A program made the position numbers and the translations under genes. Shown here one piece after another: positions 1-4,597 of a stretch of 7,843 nucleotides of DNA. Position 1 is the stretch's first letter, and the number at the start of each line of letters is the position of its first letter. The stretch covers positions 1-7,843 of the forward strand of contig CABUZF010000044.1 in the NCBI GenBank assembly GCA_902495985.1, written 5' to 3'. Below the pieces are notes generated by a model. That model was not told the origin of the DNA, did not search any database, and saw only the letters and a list, made by a program, of their open reading frames with translations. The DNA comes from an uncultured Collinsella sp. (lineage in GTDB: Bacteria > Actinomycetota > Coriobacteriia > Coriobacteriales > Coriobacteriaceae).

Positions 1-39
1 CCCCCGCCCTCAGCCCCGGAAACCCTCCCGGATGGCCCC

Positions 40-93
40 AAAAAAATTTTTTCAAAAAAGTTGTTGCGCGCCGGACAGACTTCTGTGTATACT
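40..93 (+). promoter_or_regulatory. Promoter of the tRNA-Asp unit with A/T-tract upstream element
   Basis: A -10 hexamer TATACT lies at 88-93. The best -35 candidate is TTGCGC at 64-69 with an 18-bp spacer. Immediately upstream is a run of seven A, six T, one C and six A (40-59), which resembles an UP element that would bind the RNA polymerase alpha subunit. Transcription would start near 100, about 40 nt before the mature tRNA. The -10 is good, the -35 is mediocre, and the assignment rests on position and composition. Confidence 0.55.
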
Positions 94-139
94 AATCCCC
101 GCAGCGCACGCGAGCGGAAACAAACGCGAACGTATGCCT

Positions 140-217
<78 letters not shown>

Positions 218-225
218 ACGCAATT

Positions 226-253
226 AAAGCCACGTCTTCGGACGTGGCTTTTT
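226..253 (+). terminator. Rho-independent terminator of the tRNA-Asp unit
   Basis: GCCACGTC (229-236) pairs perfectly with GACGTGGC (241-248) around a TTCG tetraloop. Three A before the stem and five T after it (249-253) complete an intrinsic terminator. It starts 9 nt after the tRNA CCA end, so the tRNA is a monocistronic unit. Confidence 0.93.
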
Positions 254-576
254 GCGTTTGATGCACTTTGTTTTGATAGAACGATCGCCCTGGTGCATCT
301 TCGCCCAGAACCCCCGCGCCTTCGGGAACGCAAGTAAAATCTAATGAGTATATCTGTCTGAACAACAGCTTTGTTGCGCAACACCTGTTCTACGAGACAG
401 GGGGTTAGGTTATACTAAATTGCACTGTGCGCCGCATCTGATGCATTTCGCTCCAAGCGCGGCACTCAGTGGATATCCGATTTACCATTTGGATGTCCTG
501 GCGGTCATTTAGCGTCTCGACACAAGCTCGGCCCCGGAGCTCGTTCGAGCTGTTCGTATTCCTTGAAAGGGGAAAA
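254..576 (+). other. Dyad-rich intergenic leader before the Rrf2 gene
   Basis: No convincing gene is seen here. The region holds GATGCAC (260-266) facing GTGCATC (293-299). It also holds a nested dyad with CTGTCTGAACA (354-364) against TGTTC (386-390) and AGACAG (395-400), with the perfect 12-bp palindrome TGTTGCGCAACA (372-383) inside it. A TATACT (411-416) lies inside the dyad TTAG-N6-CTAA (405-418). An in-frame ATG at 469 would extend the Rrf2 protein by 36 residues, but that extension is not Rrf2-like and is treated as leader. Confidence 0.5.
405..418 (+). promoter_or_regulatory. Candidate -10 and overlapping operator for the Rrf2-mutY unit
   Basis: TATACT at 411-416 matches a -10 hexamer and is the same hexamer used before the tRNA. 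It is embedded in the inverted repeat TTAG-N6-CTAA (405-418), the type of short AT-rich dyad that Rrf2-family dimers often bind when repressing their own promoter. No good -35 lies 16-18 bp upstream (TTCTAC at 388-393 is the nearest), which would fit an activated or weak promoter. The operator role is inference. Confidence 0.3.
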
Positions 577-1062
577 TTGGACATATCGAGGAAGACTGAT
601 TACGCCCTTCGTATGCTGGCGATGCTTGCCGAGGATCCGGAGTGTTTGCTTTCTGTTCGCACCGCTGCCGAAGAGGTCAATGTTCCGTATTCGTTTGCCC
701 GCTCGATTCAGCACGGTTTGGTCCAGGCCGGTATTGTGGAGAGCCTGCGTGGCGTCCACGGTGGCATGCGTCTCAAGGTCAGTCCGGACGACGTCACTAT
801 CCGCCAGGTCGTCGAGGCCGTTCAGGGTCCTATGGTTATGAACGATTGCACCGCGCCCGATGGTGACTGTGCGCGCATGGGCGCGTGCTGCTATCATCCC
901 CTGTGGGCCGGAGCCCAGGCGTTGATGCGCGACTACCTCGATTCCGTTTCGCTCGGCGACATCGTCGCTCACCGCCAGTTCCCGGCCGTCGATCCCAAGT
1001 TCGCCGACCGCGAAGCGTTTCCCGAGTACGCCACCTGCGCGTGCGCTTACCGGGAGGAATAG
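577..1062 (+). CDS. Rrf2 family transcriptional regulator, probable Fe-S or redox sensor
   Basis: A winged-helix regulator of 161 residues, a usual Rrf2 length. The TTG at 577 is chosen as start because AAAGGGG (566-572) lies just upstream and because the protein then begins L-DISRKTDYALRML, the classic Rrf2 N-terminus. An upstream ATG at 469 adds 36 unrelated residues. The HTH covers about residues 20-55 and the wing is near GVHGGMRL. Cys91, Cys98 and Cys104 (plus Cys105 and a nearby His) match the C-X6-C-X5-C arrangement that holds an Fe-S cluster in IscR and NsrR. An extra C-X-C (Cys154, Cys156) sits near the C-terminus. The next gene starts 21 nt after the stop, implying co-transcription with the mutY-like gene. 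The effector (Fe-S status, NO or peroxide) cannot be told from sequence. Confidence 0.9.
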   Translation: MDISRKTDYALRMLAMLAEDPECLLSVRTAAEEVNVPYSFARSIQHGLVQAGIVESLRGVHGGMRLKVSPDDVTIRQVVEAVQGPMVMNDCTAPDGDCARMGACCYHPLWAGAQALMRDYLDSVSLGDIVAHRQFPAVDPKFADREAFPEYATCACAYREE

Positions 1063-1070
1063 CGCCGCAT

Positions 1071-1076
1071 AAGGAG
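1071..1076 (+). promoter_or_regulatory. Shine-Dalgarno site of the mutY-like gene
   Basis: AAGGAG ends 7 nt before the ATG at 1084. This strong site fixes the start and shows that translation is independently initiated rather than coupled to the Rrf2 stop. Confidence 0.8.
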
Positions 1077-1083
1077 CATAGCC

Positions 1084-1989
1084 ATGATTCAGGACCCCTT
1101 TCGTTCGATGATTCGTTCGGAAGGGGTCCTGCGTTATCGCGACCTTCCGTGGCGCCGCACACGCGATCCGTACATCATTTGGCTTTCTGAGGTCATGCTG
1201 CAGCAAACGCAGGTGCCGCGTGTGGAGGCGCGCATGCCGGTGTGGCTCGATCGTTTTCCGACTGTGCAGGCGCTTGCCCAGGCCGCGCCTTCCGATGTTT
1301 TGGACGCTTGGCAGGGCATGGGCTACAACCGACGCGCTCTGGCGCTTCATGGGGCCGCTCAGCGCGTTGTAGAGGACTGGGACGGGGAGTTTCCGCGTGA
1401 GACGCGTGACTTGGTCGCTCTGCCCGGCATTGGCCCGGCAACGGCGCAGGGCATCCGTTCGTTTGCGTTTGATCTTCCAGGCGTGTATTTGGAGACCAAT
1501 GTGCGCACGGTCTTTTTGCATCATTTCTTTCCCGATGTGCCGGCCGTTCCCGATCGCGAACTGGTGCCGCTGATCCAAGCTGCCTGTCCGGCGGTCCCCG
1601 GTGCGGCGGCGGACGAGATCGCGCCCTTTGCCGCGCCTCAAGACGATGCCGACACGCCGCGCGCGTGGTATTACGCGTTGCTGGATTACGGCGCGTATCT
1701 TAAAAAGACACTGCCCAATCCGTCCAGGCGGTCGGCGGGCTATAGTCGTCAGTCCAAGTTTGAGGGCTCGCGCCGCCAAAAGCGCGCGCATATCGTGCGT
1801 ATGTTGTTGGCAGCGCGCGATGGGCAGCCGGCGGGGATTACGCTTGCTGATGCCGTGGTGGGCGTTAACGAGATGGAAGCGGCAGCCGGTCGCGGGCCGG
1901 TCGAGTGCGACTTGATCGCGGGCATTCTAGCTGACCTGGAGCGCGAGGGCTTTTGCCGAGCCGAGGACGATCGTTGGTTGAGTGTGTAG
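1084..1989 (+). CDS. mutY: MutY-like adenine DNA glycosylase lacking the Fe-S cluster
   Basis: A HhH-GPD base-excision repair protein of 301 residues. MutY enzymes remove adenine paired with 8-oxoguanine. Visible hallmarks are SEVMLQQTQV (catalytic-type Glu36), GMGYNRRA (78-85), the helix-hairpin-helix LPGIGPATA (113-121) and ETNVRTV (137-143). Three features depart from textbook MutY. The Asp of the DGN motif is Glu137. Only three cysteines exist (168, 275, 291), so the C-X6-C-X2-C-X5-C cluster motif is absent, its place taken by KKTLPNPSRRSAGYSRQSKF (207-226). The NUDIX-like 8-oxoG recognition domain is missing and the last 65-70 residues look like a winged helix. Clusterless MutY homologues are known, so this is probably a functional variant clade. 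It appears co-transcribed with the upstream Rrf2 gene. A non-MutY HhH glycosylase specificity is the main alternative. Confidence 0.85.
   Translation: MIQDPFRSMIRSEGVLRYRDLPWRRTRDPYIIWLSEVMLQQTQVPRVEARMPVWLDRFPTVQALAQAAPSDVLDAWQGMGYNRRALALHGAAQRVVEDWDGEFPRETRDLVALPGIGPATAQGIRSFAFDLPGVYLETNVRTVFLHHFFPDVPAVPDRELVPLIQAACPAVPGAAADEIAPFAAPQDDADTPRAWYYALLDYGAYLKKTLPNPSRRSAGYSRQSKFEGSRRQKRAHIVRMLLAARDGQPAGITLADAVVGVNEMEAAAGRGPVECDLIAGILADLEREGFCRAEDDRWLSV
1090..1131 (+). promoter_or_regulatory. Stem-loop within the first codons of the mutY-like gene
   Basis: CAGGACCCCTT (1090-1100) is perfectly complementary to AAGGGGTCCTG (1121-1131). A G-U pair and two Watson-Crick pairs can extend the stem inward to 14 pairs around a 14-nt loop. 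It begins 6 nt after the A of the start codon, inside the initiating ribosome's footprint, and could dampen translation. There is no T-run after it, so it is not an intrinsic terminator. The pairing is observed; the regulatory role is inference. Confidence 0.4.
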
Positions 1990-2103
1990 CCCGCTCAAAT
2001 CTGAAGAACGGGATTGTAAGGTTTAAATTCGCGGCTTGAGGGCATCCTAAAGACAAGGTCGCTCAAAGCCTATGGGCGGCACGTGTTGAAGGGAAGTACA
2101 CCT
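1990..2103 (+). other. Rubrerythrin 5' intergenic region
   Basis: No terminator after the mutY-like gene and no confident sigma-70 promoter can be pointed out, so read-through or an unusual promoter is possible. The strong Shine-Dalgarno GAAGGGAAG (2088-2096) precedes the rubrerythrin ATG by 7 nt. A weak hairpin, GGCTTGAG (2033-2040) against CTCAAAGCC (2062-2070) with one bulged A, could form in the leader. Confidence 0.35.
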
Positions 2104-2643
2104 ATGGATTTTGAGAATTCCCAAACCAAGAAGAACCTCGAGACCGCTTTTGCCGGTGAGTCCCAGGCACACACCAAGTATCGCTACTACGCATCTAAGG
2201 CCAAGAAGGATGGCTACGTTCAGATTTCGAATATCTTTGCCGTGACGGCGGGCAACGAGTCCGAGCACGCCAAGCTGTGGTTTAAGTATCTGCACGACGG
2301 CGCCGTTCCGGGCACTCTGGACAACCTGCGCGACGCCGCCGCGGGCGAGAACTACGAGTGGACCACGATGTACGACGAGTTCGCCAAGACCGCCGAGGAG
2401 GAGGGCTTTGCCGAGATCGCCGAGAAGTTCCGTGGTGTCGCCGCCGTCGAGAAGGCCCACGAGGAGCGCTACAACAAACTCGTCGAGCGCATCGAGTCGG
2501 GCGAGGTGTTTGAGCGTGAGGGCGTGAAGGTATGGAAGTGCCTGAACTGCGGGCACCTGCACGTTGGTGCCGAGGCGCCTGAGGTGTGCCCGGTGTGTAA
2601 CCACCCGAAGGCGTACTTTGAGGAGCAGGTGGTGAACTACTAG
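2104..2643 (+). CDS. rbr: Rubrerythrin
   Basis: A non-haem iron peroxidase of 179 residues that reduces hydrogen peroxide to water in the cytoplasm of anaerobes, drawing electrons through its rubredoxin domain. The N-terminal four-helix bundle carries all expected diiron ligands: Glu19, Glu52, His55, Glu82, Glu85, Glu116 and His119, with the family's E-X2-H and E-X2-E spacing. The C-terminal rubredoxin domain has CLNC (Cys146, Cys149) and CPVC (Cys162, Cys165). The ATG at 2104 is preferred over an in-frame GTG at 2083 because the Shine-Dalgarno GAAGGGAAG lies between them. Length and domain order are those of classical rubrerythrin. It follows the Rrf2 and mutY-like genes, consistent with a shared oxidative-stress theme; whether the Rrf2 protein controls it is not visible. 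The first of the two hairpin elements starts 22 nt after the stop. Confidence 0.97.
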   Translation: MDFENSQTKKNLETAFAGESQAHTKYRYYASKAKKDGYVQISNIFAVTAGNESEHAKLWFKYLHDGAVPGTLDNLRDAAAGENYEWTTMYDEFAKTAEEEGFAEIAEKFRGVAAVEKAHEERYNKLVERIESGEVFEREGVKVWKCLNCGHLHVGAEAPEVCPVCNHPKAYFEEQVVNY

Positions 2644-2664
2644 CGCGTGGCGCTGGCATGAGCT

Positions 2665-2828
2665 GGGCCGGGAGGGCGGGATTACCTTCCCTCCCCGCTC
2701 ACGGCTCCGCAGGGTCGCGTTGAGGGAAGGTAATCCCGCCCTCCCGGCCCGCTTTGGGTCGTCGCGTGCTCGCTACAGAAAAGCTGATTAGAAGTTTGTG
2801 TGCCGCCCCTTTTGGGCGGCACGTTTTG
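2665..2828 (+). repeat. Two-hairpin intergenic element, copy 1
   Basis: Hairpin I has a perfect 29-bp stem, 2665-2693 with 2722-2750. Inside it a 3-bp CGC/GCG stem (2696-2698 with 2717-2719) closes the 18-nt loop TCACGGCTCCGCAGGGTC. A linker (2751-2799) leads to hairpin II, a 9-bp stem (2800-2808 with 2814-2822) followed by G and four T. Copy 2 aligns without a gap at +958. The loop with its closing stem is 23/24 identical, and the linker plus hairpin II (2751-2828) is 70/78 identical. The long stem differs at many positions but always in pairs. The conserved loop with a covarying stem suggests a folded RNA or ssDNA element. No protein is evident. Family membership is unknown to me. Confidence 0.85.
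2800..2827 (+). terminator. Probable intrinsic terminator downstream of rubrerythrin (hairpin II of copy 1)
   Basis: GTGCCGCCC pairs with GGGCGGCAC around a 5-nt loop and is followed by G then TTTT (2824-2827). The strong GC stem is good; the T-run is short and interrupted. It would end the rubrerythrin transcript about 180 nt after the stop codon, leaving hairpin I in the 3' UTR. Confidence 0.7.
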
Positions 2829-2849
2829 TATAGGGATTGGGTTGCGGCC

Positions 2850-2882
2850 ATTTGGTTGATGGTTCGGTTATTTGGTTGACGG
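2850..2882 (+). repeat. Short direct repeat with 20-bp period
   Basis: ATTTGGTTGATGG (2850-2862) recurs as ATTTGGTTGACGG (2870-2882), 12 of 13 bases identical and starting exactly 20 bp apart, about two helical turns. The spacing would place two protein-binding sites on one face of the DNA upstream of the membrane-protein gene. A local slippage duplication is the simpler alternative. Confidence 0.4.
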
Positions 2883-2972
2883 GGCTTGCTCCGGGTTGGG
2901 GCGGCGCCGTTGTTTAGGGGGTACACTGGGTGGCGACTTTTAGTTTATCTACTACCTGATGGGGTGTTTTTT

Positions 2973-3605
2973 ATGAGCAAGAAGTCTCGGGCTCGGGTTG
3001 CTGCGGCGGGAACTCGCAAGGATCCTGGTCGTCGGGTTGCCGAGGGTAAAAAGGCCGATCGTGCCGAGAAGGACAAGAAAGTCGGCGCGCATGCTCATCC
3101 TGAGTGGGCGCCTCATTTGAATTCGGCTAGTGAGGATTTGACTGCCAAGTTGTTTACTCTGGTCGAGGTAATTTTGGGCGTGGTGCCCCTTGTGGTTATC
3201 GGTTTATTCTTGGCTTCGAAGGACGCCACGAGTGTCGATAAACTCACCGAGGTCTTTTCGCAGGACCCCTCGATGGTGGTCTCGTTTATTTCTGCGTGCT
3301 TGCAGCCGTTTGTGGCGTACATGCTGTATATGGTCTACCGCAAATACTGCGAGGGTGATGCGGGCTTTGCCGCCGGTAACCTGATCGGTCTTTTGTGCTC
3401 CGAGATCCTACTGCTCAATATCCCGGGCGTCATCGGTATGGGCATCTTGCTGTGGCGTGTTTGGCGCAACGTTGCCCCGCACTTCGAGAGCTGGTTGTTT
3501 GAGCGTCGCTTTGCGGGCGTGGTGGCCGATATTGCGGGCTCGCTCGTGATTCTAGCCTTGGCGTTTCTGTGCGCCACCGCCGCCCGCGGTCTCGCGGGCA
3601 TGTAG
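2973..3605 (+). CDS. Hypothetical four-helix membrane protein with a basic N-terminus
   Basis: I do not recognise a family. The product is 210 residues from the ATG at 2973, the first start that leaves a sensible N-terminus. An earlier in-frame codon at 2886 would add 29 residues across the promoter-like region. Residues 1-40 are rich in Lys, Arg and Ala and lack a signal peptide, so this tail probably stays in the cytoplasm. Four hydrophobic segments follow, at about 60-82, 101-122, 135-162 and 181-205. The loop between the first two is acidic, and a basic/aromatic stretch WRVWRNVAPHFESW (161-174) precedes the last. No catalytic motif is apparent. The gene sits alone between the two copies of the hairpin element, so it is probably monocistronic, ending at the terminator of copy 2. 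The ribosome site GATGGGG is only fair. Confidence 0.8.
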   Translation: MSKKSRARVAAAGTRKDPGRRVAEGKKADRAEKDKKVGAHAHPEWAPHLNSASEDLTAKLFTLVEVILGVVPLVVIGLFLASKDATSVDKLTEVFSQDPSMVVSFISACLQPFVAYMLYMVYRKYCEGDAGFAAGNLIGLLCSEILLLNIPGVIGMGILLWRVWRNVAPHFESWLFERRFAGVVADIAGSLVILALAFLCATAARGLAGM

Positions 3606-3622
3606 TCTGTTCTCACCGACCA

Positions 3623-3786
3623 CGGGGCGCAGGGCGGGGAAACCTTCCCCTCTCGCTCACGGCTTCGCAGGGTCGCGCGAGGCAAAGGTTTCCCCGCCCT
3701 GCGCCCCGGCGTTGAGTCGTCGCATGCTCGTTACAGAAAAGCTGATAATAAGTTTGTGTGCCGCCCCTTTGGGGCGGCACTTTTTG
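3623..3786 (+). repeat. Two-hairpin intergenic element, copy 2
   Basis: It has the same architecture and orientation as copy 1. Hairpin I has a 24-bp perfect stem (3623-3646 with 3685-3708). After a 2x2 mismatch come four more pairs (3649-3652 with 3679-3682), a single mismatch, and the CGC/GCG stem closing TCACGGCTTCGCAGGGTC. The linker holds TACAGAAAAGCTGAT at 3732-3746, shared exactly with copy 1. Hairpin II is a perfect 10-bp stem with a TTT loop (3758-3780). It begins 18 nt after the membrane-protein stop codon. Ten stem positions differ from copy 1 with both partners changed so that pairing is kept. Confidence 0.85.
3758..3785 (+). terminator. Intrinsic terminator downstream of the membrane-protein gene (hairpin II of copy 2)
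   Basis: GTGCCGCCCC pairs with GGGGCGGCAC around TTT, followed directly by five T (3781-3785). This is a textbook rho-independent terminator, stronger than its counterpart in copy 1. Confidence 0.85.
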
Positions 3787-4038
3787 TGTGGGGTCCCGGT
3801 CTCCACAATTTTCGTCAAGCTTTTGGTTAGATTTTGGTCAGTTGGCGTAAGGGTGGAAGGCCAAAAGATTGCTGGCGAAAAAAGCTCAGAGAAAGTGCTG
3901 GTAGGGGAGTTGTTGAGCTTTTCGACAGCTTTTGAGCAAAAGAAACTTTGTGGCTATTGCCGGCGATTGCGTTGTCGCGGTCATGGCGGTGCGGGATGCT
4001 GGTCGTAAGCGTCGAATGCTCCGATTTTGGAGGCCAGC
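3787..4038 (+). other. A/T-richer intergenic leader before the 144-residue gene
   Basis: No convincing gene is seen; open frames here lack ribosome sites and conserved-looking sequence. Visible features are a tandem TTTTGGTTAG/TTTTGGTCAG (3821-3830 and 3832-3841) and a weak promoter candidate, TTGAGC (3932-3937) with TATTGC (3955-3960) at a 17-bp spacing. The region ends at the ribosome site GGAGG (4029-4033), 5 nt before the ATG at 4039. Confidence 0.35.
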
Positions 4039-4473
4039 ATGGATCTGTTTCTTGAGACTCCGCAGCAGCAAGCCGAGCGCATGTTGCGTCAGCAGCAACG
4101 ACTCATGGAGATACAAATGCAAGGGGCGGCAGTCCAGCCCTTTGCGCAAAATGTCGTGCCCGCTGCTGTACCTGCAGCTGTGCCCGGGTGCGAATCGGCA
4201 CCAGAGGCCTATTCCGTACAGCAAGATTCATATGCGCAGGAGCTCGCGTTCGACAAGCGTCGTGCGCGTCGTCGCCGCGTGGGCCAGCGCCTGCGCACCT
4301 TGGCGATGATCGTGCTCATCCCGTTAGGGCTTGTGGCCATCTTTCTGGCGTCGTATGCCCTCACGTGCATCCTCAACGGCGCATCGCCCAACGAGGTACT
4401 CCAACATCTAGCGGCTCTCGGCCAGCGCCTAGGCGATGTCGTAACAACCATTCGCGCCGGCTGGGAGAGCTAG
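4039..4473 (+). CDS. Hypothetical single-pass membrane protein, Gln-rich N-terminus
   Basis: I do not recognise a family. The product is 144 residues. The ATG at 4039 is chosen because GGAGG lies 5 nt upstream; a TTG at 4027 would put that site inside the gene. Residues 1-28 form a likely amphipathic, Gln/Arg/Met-rich helix (LETPQQQAERMLRQQQRLME). A flexible Ala/Pro/Val linker covers about 30-55, then a strongly basic patch, KRRARRRR (73-80), lies just before one transmembrane segment at about 86-111. A short outer tail ends in GWES. The positive-inside rule puts the N-terminus in the cytoplasm. It begins about 250 nt after the terminator of the second hairpin element and ends 124 nt before rmuC. 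No enzymatic motif is seen. Confidence 0.7.
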   Translation: MDLFLETPQQQAERMLRQQQRLMEIQMQGAAVQPFAQNVVPAAVPAAVPGCESAPEAYSVQQDSYAQELAFDKRRARRRRVGQRLRTLAMIVLIPLGLVAIFLASYALTCILNGASPNEVLQHLAALGQRLGDVVTTIRAGWES

Positions 4474-4597
4474 CGTTTTAGCGTCCGCGGCTCTAAGAGA
4501 AATTTGTCTGCAAGGCAGTGAGTGATCCGTGTGTGTGACGGGGTAAGATTGATCGCGGTTTTGATCGGTGCTCGATTGGGTTTGTTGGGCGGAGTTT

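Noticed and set aside
1..40. Window start resembles the right arm of the long hairpin in copy 2: CCCCGCCCTCAGCCCCGG against CCCCGCCCTGCGCCCCGG.
   Set aside because: Sixteen of 18 bases agree, but the sequence after it does not continue into the conserved linker and the opposite arm would lie outside the window, so a third copy cannot be supported.
505..1791. Minus-strand open frame of 428 codons across the Rrf2 and mutY-like genes.
   Set aside because: It lies wholly antisense to two genes with clear motifs and has an Arg/His-rich shadow composition.
2665..3786. The hairpin elements as integron attC sites or a CRISPR array.
   Set aside because: There are only two copies 958 bp apart with no regular spacers. 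The conserved part is the apex and linker rather than the terminal boxes of attC, and no integrase or cas gene is present.
4027..4029. TTG as an alternative start of the 144-residue protein.
   Set aside because: The ribosome site GGAGG lies downstream of it and is ideally spaced for the ATG at 4039.
4544..4549. TAAGAT as the -10 of an rmuC promoter.
   Set aside because: The sequence at the -35 distance (AGTGAT) is a poor match, so the promoter is not supported.
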